Below, piece after piece: positions 51,130 to 60,187 of a stretch of DNA of 64,000 bases. Numbering within the stretch: position 1 is the stretch's first letter; each line of letters starts with the position of its first letter. Made by a program: the position numbers and the translations under genes. This DNA comes from an uncultured Collinsella sp. GTDB taxonomy: Bacteria > Actinomycetota > Coriobacteriia > Coriobacteriales > Coriobacteriaceae. The notes under the pieces are model-generated. The model worked only from the letters and a program-made list of their open reading frames with translations. It had not been told where the DNA came from and searched no databases. The stretch is from contig CABUSV010000001.1 in assembly GCA_902494345.1 (NCBI GenBank), positions 124,001 to 188,000 on the forward strand, read 5' to 3'.

Positions 51130-52179
51130 CTAGTACACCATGCCCATGGCGTCCTGAACCTCGGCCAGGGTCTGCTCGGCGATCTCGTTGGCGCGACGGT
51201 TGCCCTCATGCAGGACGTCCTTCACATAGTCCAGATCGTTCTCGTAGCGCTGGCGACGCTCGCGGATAGGTGCGAAGTACTCGTTGACGGCCTCGGTCAC
51301 GTACTTCTTGAGCTGGCCGGAGCCGCCCATGCCAATCTCCTCGGCAATCTCGACTTCGGAACGGCCGGTGCAGATGGCGGCCGTCGAAAGCAAACCGGAA
51401 ACGCCGGGGCGGTTCTCGGGATCGAACGTGATCATGCGCTCGGAGTCGGTCTGGCTCTTCTTGATGCGTTTGGCCGTTTCCTCGGCGGTCATCGAGATGT
51501 TGATGGCGTTGCCGTAGCTCTTGCTCATCTTGCGACCGTCCAGGCCCGGCAGCAGCGGGGTCTCGGACAGCAGCGCGTCGACCTCGGGGAACACCTTGCC
51601 GTAGCGGTTGTTAAAGCGGCGAGCGATGGTGCGGGTAAGCTCGATGTGCGGCAGCTGGTCGCGACCGACGGGCACCACGTTGCCCTTGCAGAACAGGATG
51701 TCGCAGGCCTGGTGCACCGGGTAGGTGAGCAGAAGGCCGGTGAGCTCGTGGCCCGAGGCCTCCATCTCGGCCTTTACCGTGGGGTTGCGCGCCAGTTCGG
51801 CCTCGGACACCAGCGACAGGAACGGCAGCATGAGCTGGTTGGCTGCGGGCACGGCGGAGTGCGCGTAGATCATGGTCTTGTCGGGGTCGATGCCGCAGGC
51901 AAGGTAGTCCATGACCATGTTGTACACGTTGTCCTGGATGTGCTCGGTCGTGTCGCGGTCAGTGATGACCTGGTAGTCGGCGATGAGCACGTTGGTCTTG
52001 GCGCCCATGTTCTGCAGCTCAACACGGCCCTTGAGGGTGCCGAAGTAGTGGCCCAGGTGCAGACGGCCGGTGGGGCGGTCGCCGGTGAGCATGGTGAACT
52101 TCTCGGGCGTCTTGGCCAGGCCCTCGCGAATGGCGTTGCTCTTTTGCAGCGCGACTTCGTAGCTGTTCTCGTTTGGCAT
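51130..52179 (-). CDS. trpS: Tryptophanyl-tRNA synthetase
   Basis: Attaches tryptophan to tRNA(Trp). The 349-residue class I enzyme has TGDRPTGRLHLGHYFG near residue 32 (HIGH as HLGH), the middle segment VGRDQLPHIELTR near 168, and the KMSKS loop GRKMSKSYGN near 215. The length is at the long end of bacterial TrpRS. AGGAG 6-7 nt before the ATG at 52179 sets the start. The upstream 170 bp to the transferase gene show no T-box signature that I can find. Confidence 0.96.
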   Translation of the reverse strand: MPNENSYEVALQKSNAIREGLAKTPEKFTMLTGDRPTGRLHLGHYFGTLKGRVELQNMGAKTNVLIADYQVITDRDTTEHIQDNVYNMVMDYLACGIDPDKTMIYAHSAVPAANQLMLPFLSLVSEAELARNPTVKAEMEASGHELTGLLLTYPVHQACDILFCKGNVVPVGRDQLPHIELTRTIARRFNNRYGKVFPEVDALLSETPLLPGLDGRKMSKSYGNAINISMTAEETAKRIKKSQTDSERMITFDPENRPGVSGLLSTAAICTGRSEVEIAEEIGMGGSGQLKKYVTEAVNEYFAPIRERRQRYENDLDYVKDVLHEGNRRANEIAEQTLAEVQDAMGMVY

Positions 52180-52349
52180 GATTGCTCCTAACGTATGTTC
52201 ATGGGTCAAGATGATAACGCGTTTATTGGAGGGGCGGTGCGTAAGTAGGCGAGGGGCGGGAGAGGGACGCGCGTGGTGTGGCATGTGCGATGGGTGCGGC
52301 GCGGCCGCGCTTGGCTAACGGTGCCTTGGCACATCCTCGGCAGCTTGCC

Positions 52350-53549
52350 CTAGAGCTTGTGGCGGCGCTCTTCTTTGCGTTCCTCGGCTGCCTGCTCCTC
52401 CTGCTTAAAGGCGGGGTCGTCGGGGGTGACGAGCTCGTCCTCGTGCGTGCGCTTGTTGTAATGGTGGCGCAGCACGGGCTCAAACAGATGTAGATGCTTG
52501 GCAAAGGCCGCCGAGCCAATGGCGAGCACGGTAAAGATGAGCACACGCATGGGCACTTCGACCTGGTTAATCGCGGCGGCGCCGGCCGAAAGCATGATGC
52601 ACCAGGCATAGATGAGCAGCACGGCCTGTTTTTGGTTGTAGCCTTCTTGGATCAGGCGGTGGTGGATGTGGCCCTTGTCGGCCTGCCCGATGCTAATGTG
52701 GGCGCGCCTGCGGCGCACGATGGCGCTAAACGTGTCGATGATGGGCACGCCGGCAACGATGAGCGGGATGATAAGCGAGGTGAGTGCGGCGGTGCGGCTC
52801 ACGTTGAGCAGCGAGATGGAGCCCAGTGCAAAGCCCAGAAGCAACGACCCCGAGTCGCCCAAGAAGATGCTTGCGGGGTTGAAGTTGTAGCGCAAAAAGG
52901 CCAGACAGGCGCCAAAGAGCGCAATGGAGAGCGCAGCGGCGTCGATACGGCCCGAGAGAACGGCCATCGAAAACATGGTGAACGAGGCGATGCCGCAGAT
53001 GCCCGTGGCCAAGCCGTCGAGGCCGTCGATGAGGTTAATGATGTTGGTGAATGCCACCAGATAGATCACGGTGATGGGGTAGGCGAGCCATCCGAGCATG
53101 ATTTCGCCGGGGGCAAACGGGTTGACGATGACGCCGATTTTTAGGCCGCCGATACAGGCGATAAGCGCGGCGAGGACTTGTCCGGCCAGCTTTTGCTTGG
53201 GCTTGAGCTGGAAGACGTCGTCGATAGCGCCGGTCCCAAAGATGACGGTAAAGGAGAGCGCCAGCATGGGATAGCTAATGTGAAGGCGCGGGTGCGGCAC
53301 CAGGACGGGTGGCCAGCCTAGGTGCCAGGTGCCTAGGATTTGCACAATGCAGGCAACGACCAGGCCCAAAAACACCGCCGTTCCGCCCAAACGCGGGATG
53401 GGCTTGGTGTTGATGCGGCGCTTAGAAGGATAGTCGACGGCATCGAGCTTAATTGCCAAGCGCTTGACCAGGGGCACCGCGAGGAAGGTCGTGATAAAGG
53501 CCGCCGCTGCCACGCATAGGTACGGTATGTAGCTCGGGGATGAAGCCAT
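52350..53549 (-). CDS. MraY/WecA/TagO-family phospho-sugar-1-phosphate transferase
   Basis: A 399-residue membrane enzyme that transfers a sugar-1-phosphate from a UDP-sugar to undecaprenyl phosphate, the first step of wall teichoic acid or other glycopolymer synthesis. About 11 membrane segments are visible. GTGAIDDVF near 98, NIINLIDGLDGLATG near 165, NFNPASIFLGDSGS near 218 and GHIHHRLI near 288 are family motifs. The C-terminal 40 residues are charged. Both the ATG at 53549 and a TTG at 53567 lack a clear ribosome-binding site; ATG is preferred. Confidence 0.88.
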   Translation of the reverse strand: MASSPSYIPYLCVAAAAFITTFLAVPLVKRLAIKLDAVDYPSKRRINTKPIPRLGGTAVFLGLVVACIVQILGTWHLGWPPVLVPHPRLHISYPMLALSFTVIFGTGAIDDVFQLKPKQKLAGQVLAALIACIGGLKIGVIVNPFAPGEIMLGWLAYPITVIYLVAFTNIINLIDGLDGLATGICGIASFTMFSMAVLSGRIDAAALSIALFGACLAFLRYNFNPASIFLGDSGSLLLGFALGSISLLNVSRTAALTSLIIPLIVAGVPIIDTFSAIVRRRRAHISIGQADKGHIHHRLIQEGYNQKQAVLLIYAWCIMLSAGAAAINQVEVPMRVLIFTVLAIGSAAFAKHLHLFEPVLRHHYNKRTHEDELVTPDDPAFKQEEQAAEERKEERRHKL

Positions 53550-53769
53550 GAATCTAAAAACCGCCAAGCGTCGAAGGAAAAGGTCAGAAGAACGCCATGC
53601 GCAAAGGGCATAGCCGAACCATAATACTCGACCAAGGGGGGTGCATGTAATTGCACGCAGCGATAATCACGCGCTTACCAGATATTGGGATGTTGTCGAT
53701 GGCTTGTCGGGATGCCGGCGGGAATCCATATGGACTGTAATGGTGATTTTCGGCAAAAGAAAACCACCC

Positions 53770-53965
53770 CCCACGTTACGAAAATGAACCCACCTAAAAC
53801 AGGTGGGTGCCCTCATCGACTGTTCCAGCGTCCTTAACAACGAAGGATACCTGTACTAGGTACGACTGTGTGGGCTCCCTAAATAAACGCGACGGTTCAC
53901 CCAGTTGCTCCGCGGGGGGCGGAATACCTACATCATAAAGCGGCGCTTTGTGGATTCCAGTCTTG
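53770..53965 (-). ncRNA. Candidate structured RNA with terminator, possibly 6S RNA
   Basis: A gene-free region of about 195 nt. On the minus strand it ends in ACCCACCT-GTTTT-AGGTGGGT followed by TTCATTTT (53808-53781), an intrinsic terminator. GACTG (53962-53958) pairs with CAGTC (53822-53818), closing a long irregular fold with internal stems. The length, closing stem and 3' terminator suit 6S RNA (ssrS), but I cannot match the 6S consensus by eye. TTGACA on the plus strand at 53963 could belong to the radical SAM gene. Confidence 0.35.
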
Positions 53966-54075
53966 ACATTACAAAAATCGTGTCGGACGATTACGGCGCC
54001 TTAGGGACGGAGCCGTCTACGCGGCCTGGCCCTTTACGTTTGAGCTGCTGAATCGTTGTTTTGGAGCATGTTTTT

Positions 54076-55014
54076 ATGCCGACGTCGTTGACCGAACTTT
54101 TTTCGCCCGCCTGTCATTTGTGTCCGCGCCGTTGCGGTGCGGCCCGCGATGAGGGTGCGCGCGGCGTGTGCGGTGCTAACGACACGCTCAAGGTGGCCCG
54201 CGCGGCGCTTCATATGTGGGAGGAGCCGCCTATCTCGGGCGAGGCCGGTTCGGGCACGATCTTCTTTAGCGGCTGCTCGCTCAAATGCGTCTATTGCCAG
54301 AACCATGAGATCTCGACGGGCAATTTTGGGCTTGTGATTTCGCCCGAGCGCTTGGTCGAGATTATGTTTGAGCTGCAGGACCAAGGTGCCAACAACATCA
54401 ACCTGGTGACGGCGACTCACTACGCGCACCTGCTGCCGGCGGCGATTGCCGCGGCACGGGCGCGGGGGCTGGTCATCCCAATCGTGTACAACACGAGCGG
54501 TTATGAGCGCGCGAGTGCCGTGGCGGCACTCGGCGATCTGGTCGATGTGTGGCTTACCGACTTTAAATATGCCGATGCTGGGCTTGCGCAGTCGCTCTCT
54601 CATATTAAGGACTATCCGCGCGTGGCCGTGTCGGGCCTGGCGCAGATGGCGCGCGAGATCGAGCGCCGCGGGGGAGAGCTGGTGGATGATGATGGCCTTA
54701 TGAAGCGCGGCATCATCGTGCGTCACCTGGTGCTGCCGGGGCATGCGGACGATTCGTGCCGCGTGCTGGACCTGGTGTGGCAGACGGTGGGCGATGTGCC
54801 GATTTCGGTCATGAACCAGTACACGCCCAATGCGCTCATGCGCGAGCAGGGCGGCGATCTGGCGCGAGCTGTGACGCGCGAGGAGTACGAGCAGGTGCTC
54901 GACCATGCCGACGACCTGGGCTTTACGACGATGTTCTGGCAAGAGGGCGGCGCGGTAGACGAGAGCTTCACCCCGGCCTTCGACACCACCGGTGTTCTTA
55001 CCAGCGCAAAGTAG
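54076..55014 (+). CDS. Radical SAM protein, PflX-like (COG1313 type)
   Basis: A 312-residue radical SAM enzyme. The cluster motif GCSLKCVYCQNHE near residue 72 is CxxxCxxC. Upstream cysteines HLCPRRCG near 15 and GVCG near 32 form a second possible cluster site. YNTSGYE near 140, TDFKYAD near 160 and RHLVLPGH near 215 follow. The group resembles pyruvate formate-lyase activases, but its target is unknown. GGAG lies 9 nt before the ATG at 54076. The preceding 500 bp have no gene other than the ncRNA candidate. Confidence 0.85.
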   Translation: MPTSLTELFSPACHLCPRRCGAARDEGARGVCGANDTLKVARAALHMWEEPPISGEAGSGTIFFSGCSLKCVYCQNHEISTGNFGLVISPERLVEIMFELQDQGANNINLVTATHYAHLLPAAIAAARARGLVIPIVYNTSGYERASAVAALGDLVDVWLTDFKYADAGLAQSLSHIKDYPRVAVSGLAQMAREIERRGGELVDDDGLMKRGIIVRHLVLPGHADDSCRVLDLVWQTVGDVPISVMNQYTPNALMREQGGDLARAVTREEYEQVLDHADDLGFTTMFWQEGGAVDESFTPAFDTTGVLTSAK

Positions 55015-55022
55015 TGCGTTCG

Positions 55023-55061
55023 TCGATGATTTTTCTGGGACGGGGATTAAAAAATCATCGA
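55023..55061. terminator. Bidirectional intrinsic terminator after the radical SAM gene
   Basis: TCGATGATTTTT (55023-55034) pairs with AAAAATCATCGA (55050-55061). The T and A tracts inside the arms let it act on both strands. Confidence 0.75.
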
Positions 55062-55124
55062 GAGGATCGCCTGTTCGAAAAGTTGTCAAAATAGCCGCGC
55101 CCCAAAAAGACTGGTTATTGGGCG

Positions 55125-55152
55125 TTGACAGTTGGCGAGCCGTAGGTAAAAT
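55125..55152 (+). promoter_or_regulatory. Promoter of tRNA-Ala
   Basis: TTGACA (55125-55130), 16 bp, then TAAAAT (55147-55152), ending 13 bp before the tRNA. It is the clearest sigma-70-type promoter in the window. Confidence 0.75.
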
Positions 55153-55165
55153 ATCGACTTGTCCT

Positions 55166-55238
55166 GGGGACGTAGCTCAGTTGGGAGAGCGCTGCCGTCG
55201 CATGGCAGAGGCCGAGGGTTCGACTCCCTTCGTCTCCA
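55166..55238 (+). tRNA. tRNA-Ala, anticodon CGC
   Basis: A 73-nt cloverleaf. The acceptor stem GGGGACG pairs with CGTCTCC and has the G3:U70 wobble that alanyl-tRNA synthetase reads. The D arm starts GCTC, the anticodon stem CTGCC/GGCAG encloses GTCGCAT with anticodon CGC (55199-55201), and the T arm GAGGG-TTCGACT-CCCTT is intact. The 3' CCA is not encoded (the DNA reads ACCC). It decodes GCG alanine codons. Confidence 0.95.
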
Positions 55239-55252
55239 CCCTTGGATTTGAT

Positions 55253-55284
55253 AAGCCGCTGACATTGTGTCGGCGGCTTTTTTT
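55253..55284 (+). terminator. Intrinsic terminator of tRNA-Ala
   Basis: AAGCCGCTGACA (55253-55264) pairs with TGTCGGCGGCTT (55268-55279), with one T:G pair, followed by TTTTT. Confidence 0.88.
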
Positions 55285-55301
55285 AAAGAAAGGGCTGTAC
55301 C

Positions 55302-55760
55302 ATGGCCGAGCTTGAGTCCCAACCATTGTCCGACGAGGAGCGCGCCGAGTTGGAAGAGCTCCGCGCCGAGAAGGCCCGCCGCGAGGCTCGGGAAGAGGCC
55401 CGTCGCGAGCGTGAGGAGCTGGCTGCCCTTCGTGCCGAGCGCACGAAGGCCGAGGAGGCCGCCGTGAACGCCGCATCCGCATCGGCGCCCGCGCCCGCAC
55501 CCAAGCCCGCTGCTGCGAAGCCTGCACCTGCCGCGCCCAAACCTCAGCCTAAAAAGGCCGCTCGTCCCAAGTCCGTCGAGCCCAAGCCGAGCCGTGACGA
55601 GATGACCTTTGCCCAGCGCATGGTTACTTCCAAGGAACCTACGGGCGAGAACGAGATCCCTGGCATGGCGCCGGCTCAAAAAATCATTATTGTCCTTGCC
55701 CTCATCGCGTTCGTCATCTTTATGGGCTACACGATCCTGACCAGCATGGGCCTGCTCTAA
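55302..55760 (+). CDS. Coiled-coil, Pro/Ala-rich, single-pass membrane protein
   Basis: A 152-residue protein I do not recognise. Residues 1-52 are an E/R/A-rich helix (ELEELRAEKARREAREEARR), 53-95 a Pro/Ala/Lys linker with a PAP-type repeat, then MTFAQRMVTS and one hydrophobic segment (about 126-148, IIIVLALIAFVIFMGYTIL) near the C-terminus. The topology suggests a tail anchor with the coiled coil in the cytoplasm, like the larger protein at 5965. It is followed 84 bp downstream by pncB. Confidence 0.75.
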   Translation: MAELESQPLSDEERAELEELRAEKARREAREEARREREELAALRAERTKAEEAAVNAASASAPAPAPKPAAAKPAPAAPKPQPKKAARPKSVEPKPSRDEMTFAQRMVTSKEPTGENEIPGMAPAQKIIIVLALIAFVIFMGYTILTSMGLL

Positions 55761-55844
55761 CCGATTTGCATCGGGCGTCATGTCCGCATGCTCTGCTCTT
55801 GTCCAACCCTCAAATTCTGCACCACACATCCGAAAGGTCGCCCC

Positions 55845-57350
55845 ATGGCTTTGACCGACATCTCGCATCCCACCGACATTGCAATGCTCACCGATCTGTA
55901 CGAGCTCACTATGGCCCAGGGCCTGTGGGAGAGCGGCAAGGCCAATGAGCAGGGTTGTTTTACCGCGTTTTACCGCGACCATCCCTTTGGTAGCGCCTAT
56001 GCCGTCATGTGCGGCACCGCCGAACTGCCCGAGCTGGTCGAGAATCTGCGCTTTACGCCCGAGGACATCGACTACCTCGCCTCGCTCCAGGCCCCTGCCG
56101 GCGGCGCGATGTTCAAGCCTGGATTCCTCGACTACCTGCGCGATTTTCGTGCGCATGTAAACATCGACGCCGTGCCCGAGGGCGAGCTCGTCTTTCCGCG
56201 CGAGCCCATGGTGCGTGTCACCGGCCCCGCGCTGGAGTGCCAACTGCTCGAGACGGCGCTGCTTAACATTGTCGGCTTCCAGACGCTTGTCACCACCAAG
56301 ACGGCGCGCGTGGTGCTCGCCGCCGACGGTCGTCCCGTGGCGGAGTTTGGCCTGCGCCGAGCCCAGGGTCCCGATGGCGGCCTGGCCGTTGCACGCGCGA
56401 GCTACGTTGCCGGCTGCTCCTCTACGTCCAATGTGCTCGCCGGTCGTCGCTACGGTATTCCCGTCTTTGGCACGCATGCGCACAGCTGGGTGATGAGCTT
56501 CGATTCCGAGCTCGAGGCCTTCCGTGCCTTTGCCAAATCGAGCCCCAAGAACTGCACGCTGCTCATCGACACCTATGACGTGCGCGAGGGCTGCGAACAT
56601 GCCATTACGGTTGCCAAGGAGATGGAGGCGGTGGGCGAGCGCCTGTCGGCCATTCGCATCGACTCCGGTGACCTCGCCAAGCTCTCCAAGTATGTTCGCG
56701 GCCGTTTTGATGCCGAGGGCCTGCCCTATGTGGGGATCTCGGTTTCCAACGATCTGGATGAGTACACGATTCAGTCGCTGCTCGACCAGGGCGCGCCCAT
56801 CGACAGCTTTGGCGTGGGTACCAAGCTCGCGACCTGCTATGACCAGCCGGCGCTGGGCGGCGTGTACAAGCTTTCCGCCCGCCGTGCGAGCGAGGCAGAT
56901 CCATGGACGCCGGTGGTCAAGCTCTCCGAGCAGCCCTACAAGCGCACGATCCCGGGTGTGCAACGCGTGCGCCGTTATTACGACGGCTTTGGCGGCCCGG
57001 TCTGCGACATGATCTACGACGAGGACCATCTGGCGGGGGAGGGCGCCGCGCGCGGCAATACCCTCGTGGCCGTGAATGATGCCGCCCTGGTGACTGACGT
57101 GTCCGAACTTGAGTATCGCGAGCTGCTGGTGCCGATCGTGCGCGATGGCAGTGCGGTGGCTCCGCGTGAGAGCATCCAGGACGCGCGCGAGCGCTGTGCT
57201 TGGGCGCTCGATCATCTGGACGCAGCTTTCAAGCGCTTCCTGTACCCGCAGACCTATGTGGTGGGCATGGAGCAGGGCCTGGCTCAGGTGCGCGACGAGC
57301 TCGTGCGCAAGAACATGGCCGCGGCTTCTGCCTTTCCCTGGGCTCACTAA
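55845..57350 (+). CDS. pncB: Nicotinate phosphoribosyltransferase
   Basis: Joins nicotinate to PRPP in NAD salvage. The 501-residue protein opens with TDLYELTMAQGLWES, has EFGLRRAQG near 168, the central GTHAHSWVMSF near 208 with the catalytic His, and IRIDSGDLAKLS near 270. FGVGTKLATC near 322 belongs to the phosphate site. The length is typical. GAAAGGTCGCCCC precedes the ATG at 55845. proB follows 79 bp downstream, but no functional link is known. Confidence 0.94.
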   Translation: MALTDISHPTDIAMLTDLYELTMAQGLWESGKANEQGCFTAFYRDHPFGSAYAVMCGTAELPELVENLRFTPEDIDYLASLQAPAGGAMFKPGFLDYLRDFRAHVNIDAVPEGELVFPREPMVRVTGPALECQLLETALLNIVGFQTLVTTKTARVVLAADGRPVAEFGLRRAQGPDGGLAVARASYVAGCSSTSNVLAGRRYGIPVFGTHAHSWVMSFDSELEAFRAFAKSSPKNCTLLIDTYDVREGCEHAITVAKEMEAVGERLSAIRIDSGDLAKLSKYVRGRFDAEGLPYVGISVSNDLDEYTIQSLLDQGAPIDSFGVGTKLATCYDQPALGGVYKLSARRASEADPWTPVVKLSEQPYKRTIPGVQRVRRYYDGFGGPVCDMIYDEDHLAGEGAARGNTLVAVNDAALVTDVSELEYRELLVPIVRDGSAVAPRESIQDARERCAWALDHLDAAFKRFLYPQTYVVGMEQGLAQVRDELVRKNMAAASAFPWAH

Positions 57351-57429
57351 TTCTTTGGGCGGTAGGGGCGAGCCACGCTCCCTTGGCCGCCAGCTCGGCC
57401 GTTCGCTGAACAGTTGATTGGTTTGACGT

Positions 57430-58557
57430 ATGACGACTTCTTATAAAACGATGGTGGTAAAGATCGGTTCGTCCACGGTTGTGGGCGCCGATGGCAAGGT
57501 CAACCGCGCCTTTATCGGCGGACTTGCCGATCAAGCCGCAGCGCTGCGCAAGCTCGGCTGGCGTCTGGTCGTGGTGAGCTCGGGCGCTATTGCCTGTGGC
57601 TATCCCGTGTTGGGCTTCGACCGCAAGCCGGTCGGCGACCTTCCGAGCCTGCAGGCCTGCGCCTCGGCTGGTCAGTGCATCATCTCGTCGGCCTACGACG
57701 AGGAGTTCCATGCGCGCGACCTGCTCACCTCGCTCGTACTGCTCACGCGCCACGACACGGCCCGCCGCACGTCCTACCTGCATGCACGCGACGCCCTGCT
57801 GCGCCTGGTGGAGCTGGGCGTGGTGCCGGTCGTCAACGAGAACGATACCGTCACCGTCGACGAGATCAAGTTTGGCGACAACGACACGCTGGCGGCGCTT
57901 GTGAGCTGCCTGGTTTCTGCCGATCTGTGCGTGACGCTCTCGGACATCGATGGCCTCTATACCGCCAATCCGCACGAGGACCCCACGGCCGAGTTCGTCC
58001 CGGTCGTGCATAAGATCGATGCCAAGATTATCGCCTCGGCGGGTGATTCTTCCACATCGGTGGGCACGGGCGGCATGATTACCAAGATCCGTGCGAGCCG
58101 CATTCTGATGACGGCGGGCATTCAGAGCGTGATTTGCTCGGGCGAGGAGCCCGATGCACTCGTGCGCCTGGCCCGTGGCGAGAGCGTGGGAACCCTGTTC
58201 GATCCGCCGGCGGAGCGCCTGGACATTGCGCCGCGCAAGCTGTGGATCGCGCTGGGTGACAAGGCACATGGCTCGGTGACGGTCGATGATGGTGCTGCGA
58301 AGGCGCTGGTCAGCCGTGGCTCTTCCCTGCTTGCGGTGGGTATTCGCGAGGTCGATGGCCAGTTTGCCGAGGGCGATGTGCTCGATGTGTGCGATCCGAG
58401 CGGTATGGTTGTCGCCCGCGGTATCGCCGAAGCCGATTCGGACGTGCTGGAGCTTGCCGCCGGTCGCCGCCAGGACCAGATCGCCAGCAACCGCCTGCTC
58501 GCTAACCTGGCCGAGAAGCCTGCGATCCATCGAGACAACTTGATTGTATTTGCATAA
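57430..58557 (+). CDS. proB: Glutamate 5-kinase with PUA domain
   Basis: First step of proline synthesis: phosphorylates glutamate. The 375-residue protein has the amino acid kinase fold: VKIGSSTVVG near residue 10, VVSSGAIACGY near 48, VNENDTVTVDEIKFGDND near 135-152, GTGGMITKIRAS near 210. The C-terminal PUA domain spans about 275-365. It is the full-length type. proA, the next enzyme, lies 1.6 kb away on the same strand with a peptidase gene of opposite strand in between. A strong terminator follows the stop. Confidence 0.95.
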   Translation: MTTSYKTMVVKIGSSTVVGADGKVNRAFIGGLADQAAALRKLGWRLVVVSSGAIACGYPVLGFDRKPVGDLPSLQACASAGQCIISSAYDEEFHARDLLTSLVLLTRHDTARRTSYLHARDALLRLVELGVVPVVNENDTVTVDEIKFGDNDTLAALVSCLVSADLCVTLSDIDGLYTANPHEDPTAEFVPVVHKIDAKIIASAGDSSTSVGTGGMITKIRASRILMTAGIQSVICSGEEPDALVRLARGESVGTLFDPPAERLDIAPRKLWIALGDKAHGSVTVDDGAAKALVSRGSSLLAVGIREVDGQFAEGDVLDVCDPSGMVVARGIAEADSDVLELAAGRRQDQIASNRLLANLAEKPAIHRDNLIVFA

Positions 58558-58558
58558 A

Positions 58559-58600
58559 GAAAGACAGCGCTGCGGATCGTTTCCCGCAGCGCTGTCTTTC
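58559..58600 (+). terminator. Intrinsic terminator of proB
   Basis: GAAAGACAGCGCTGCGG (58559-58575) pairs with CCGCAGCGCTGTCTTTC (58584-58600) over 17 bp. Confidence 0.85.
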
Positions 58601-58603
58601 TCG

Positions 58604-58656
58604 TGCCGGAACCTGGGGACGTTCATTTTGTGCCGGCAGGTGGGGACACTCCTTTG
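58604..58656. repeat. CCGGCA/GGGGAC repeat, short copy
   Basis: TGCCGGAACCTGGGGACGTT followed by CATTTTGTGCCGGCAGG and TGGGGACACTCC. The same pieces, in similar order, occur at 9045 and 45865. It fills the gap between convergent proB and peptidase genes. Confidence 0.6.
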
Positions 58657-60075
58657 CTAGAAGATCTGACGCAGGTCTCCGCGGTTGAGGGCTTCGTCGA
58701 AGAGGCGCTTGAACACCACGCTGCCGTGCAGACCGTCGTGCTCGAACTCGTTGGTCACCCAGGCATGCGAGTTGCCCACGCGGCTGAGCGTATCAAGCTG
58801 CAGGCCCGAATCCACGTACATGTCGTCGAAATACACCGCGGCCTGCAGGGGCACCTCGTTGCACGCCAGTCGCTGCGGGTCGTAAATCTTGTCCCAGCTG
58901 GTGTCTTCCATCAGCAGGTCCATGGCGGGCTTGAAGGGCTTGAGCTCGGGCATCTGCTCGAACATCCACGGGAACATGGCCTCGCCGGTAAACATGAGCG
59001 GGCGCGCGAGGGTGTCGAACTCGGCGCGGTGAGCCTTCTCTTCAGCCGCGGCCCAGCCAATGGGCATAGTGTTACCGTCGGCGTATATGAACTCCTGCAG
59101 CGTCCAGTACAGCGGATTCGTGCGCGTGTTGGTGCGCTCGAAGGCGCGCATCAAAAAACTGTCAGATACCGAGGCGTCGCAGGTCAGCGTGCCGTCGCCA
59201 TCAACAAAAGCGTGATCGATAATCCAATGCATGCGTTCAAAGCTCGGCTTCATGCCAAAGTCGCTGCCCATGAGCTGTAGGCGCTCGACCGTCATCGGCG
59301 AGCCGTCGGGCAGCACGGGCTTCTGTGCCTCGAGCGCATCGGCCAGGGCTGCCACGCGATCGACGTCGGCGGGGTAGCGGTCGTAATACTGCTGCGTCTT
59401 GGCGGCCATGCGCGGGAAGGTGTGCACGTAGACCTCGCTGGCGCTCGCCGGCACGTGGGGGATGCCGCCGCAGGTAAAGCTCGCCGCCACGCCCTCGGGG
59501 AAGAGCGACAGATAGCTCAGCGTCAAAAAGCCGCCGTAGCTCTGGCCGAGCGTGACCCACGGCTTGCCGCCAAAGCCCACCAGTCGCAGGTATTCAAAAT
59601 CGCGCACGATGGAGCTGGCGAGGTGGCGCTTGAGGAAGTCCGCCTGCGAGCGTGCTGTATCGGCGCCGGCGGCCGTTGCGCGATCACCCAGTGCCTTGAT
59701 CGTGCGTCCGTCCACGCAGCTACTGCGTCCGGTGCCGCGCTGGTCGGGAAGGACCACGCGGAAGTGCTTGACGGCCTCCTCGATCCAGCCGTCGCTTGTG
59801 GGCGACAGCGGACGCGGGCTCTCGCCGCCGGGGCCGCCCTGCAAAAACAGGAGCAGTGGCAGATCGTCGTTGATGCGGTCGGGCGCGCAAACCACGCGGT
59901 AGAAGAGCTTGATGCTCTCGGGCGCGCCGGCGATGGGTGCCGGCATAGCGCCGCGGCGCATGGTGCTGCCGACGGCCAGGAGCATCGGCTCCAGGCCGCG
60001 CCAGTCAAGGGGGACGTCGATGCTGTGGTCCTCGACGTAAAGGCCGGGGACGTGGTACGAAGTGATGAGGGCCAT
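58657..60075 (-). CDS. Alpha/beta hydrolase, S33 prolyl aminopeptidase-like
   Basis: A 472-residue serine peptidase or esterase. QGGPGGESPRP near residue 80 is the oxyanion motif of the S33 family, PDQRGTGRSSC near 110 follows, and GQSYGGF near 180 has the nucleophilic Ser. NSHAWVTNEFEHDGLHG near the C-terminus holds the likely catalytic His. The size fits the larger prolyl aminopeptidases. It lies between proB and proA on the opposite strand; that a proline-releasing peptidase should sit there is suggestive but unproven. Confidence 0.85.
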   Translation of the reverse strand: MALITSYHVPGLYVEDHSIDVPLDWRGLEPMLLAVGSTMRRGAMPAPIAGAPESIKLFYRVVCAPDRINDDLPLLLFLQGGPGGESPRPLSPTSDGWIEEAVKHFRVVLPDQRGTGRSSCVDGRTIKALGDRATAAGADTARSQADFLKRHLASSIVRDFEYLRLVGFGGKPWVTLGQSYGGFLTLSYLSLFPEGVAASFTCGGIPHVPASASEVYVHTFPRMAAKTQQYYDRYPADVDRVAALADALEAQKPVLPDGSPMTVERLQLMGSDFGMKPSFERMHWIIDHAFVDGDGTLTCDASVSDSFLMRAFERTNTRTNPLYWTLQEFIYADGNTMPIGWAAAEEKAHRAEFDTLARPLMFTGEAMFPWMFEQMPELKPFKPAMDLLMEDTSWDKIYDPQRLACNEVPLQAAVYFDDMYVDSGLQLDTLSRVGNSHAWVTNEFEHDGLHGSVVFKRLFDEALNRGDLRQIF

Positions 60076-60187
60076 GTGAGTCTTCCGTTCGTTGCGGTGT
60101 TTCGGGTTGACCAATTCTACCGCCGCGGGCGAGGCCATGCGCAAATCGGCTACCATGGTTGCAAACTTCTAGGAGAAAGGGCCGCCC

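Noticed and set aside
52180..52349. T-box or riboswitch upstream of trpS.
   Set aside because: No specifier or antiterminator stem and no T-box core sequence are visible; only GC-rich hairpin fragments.
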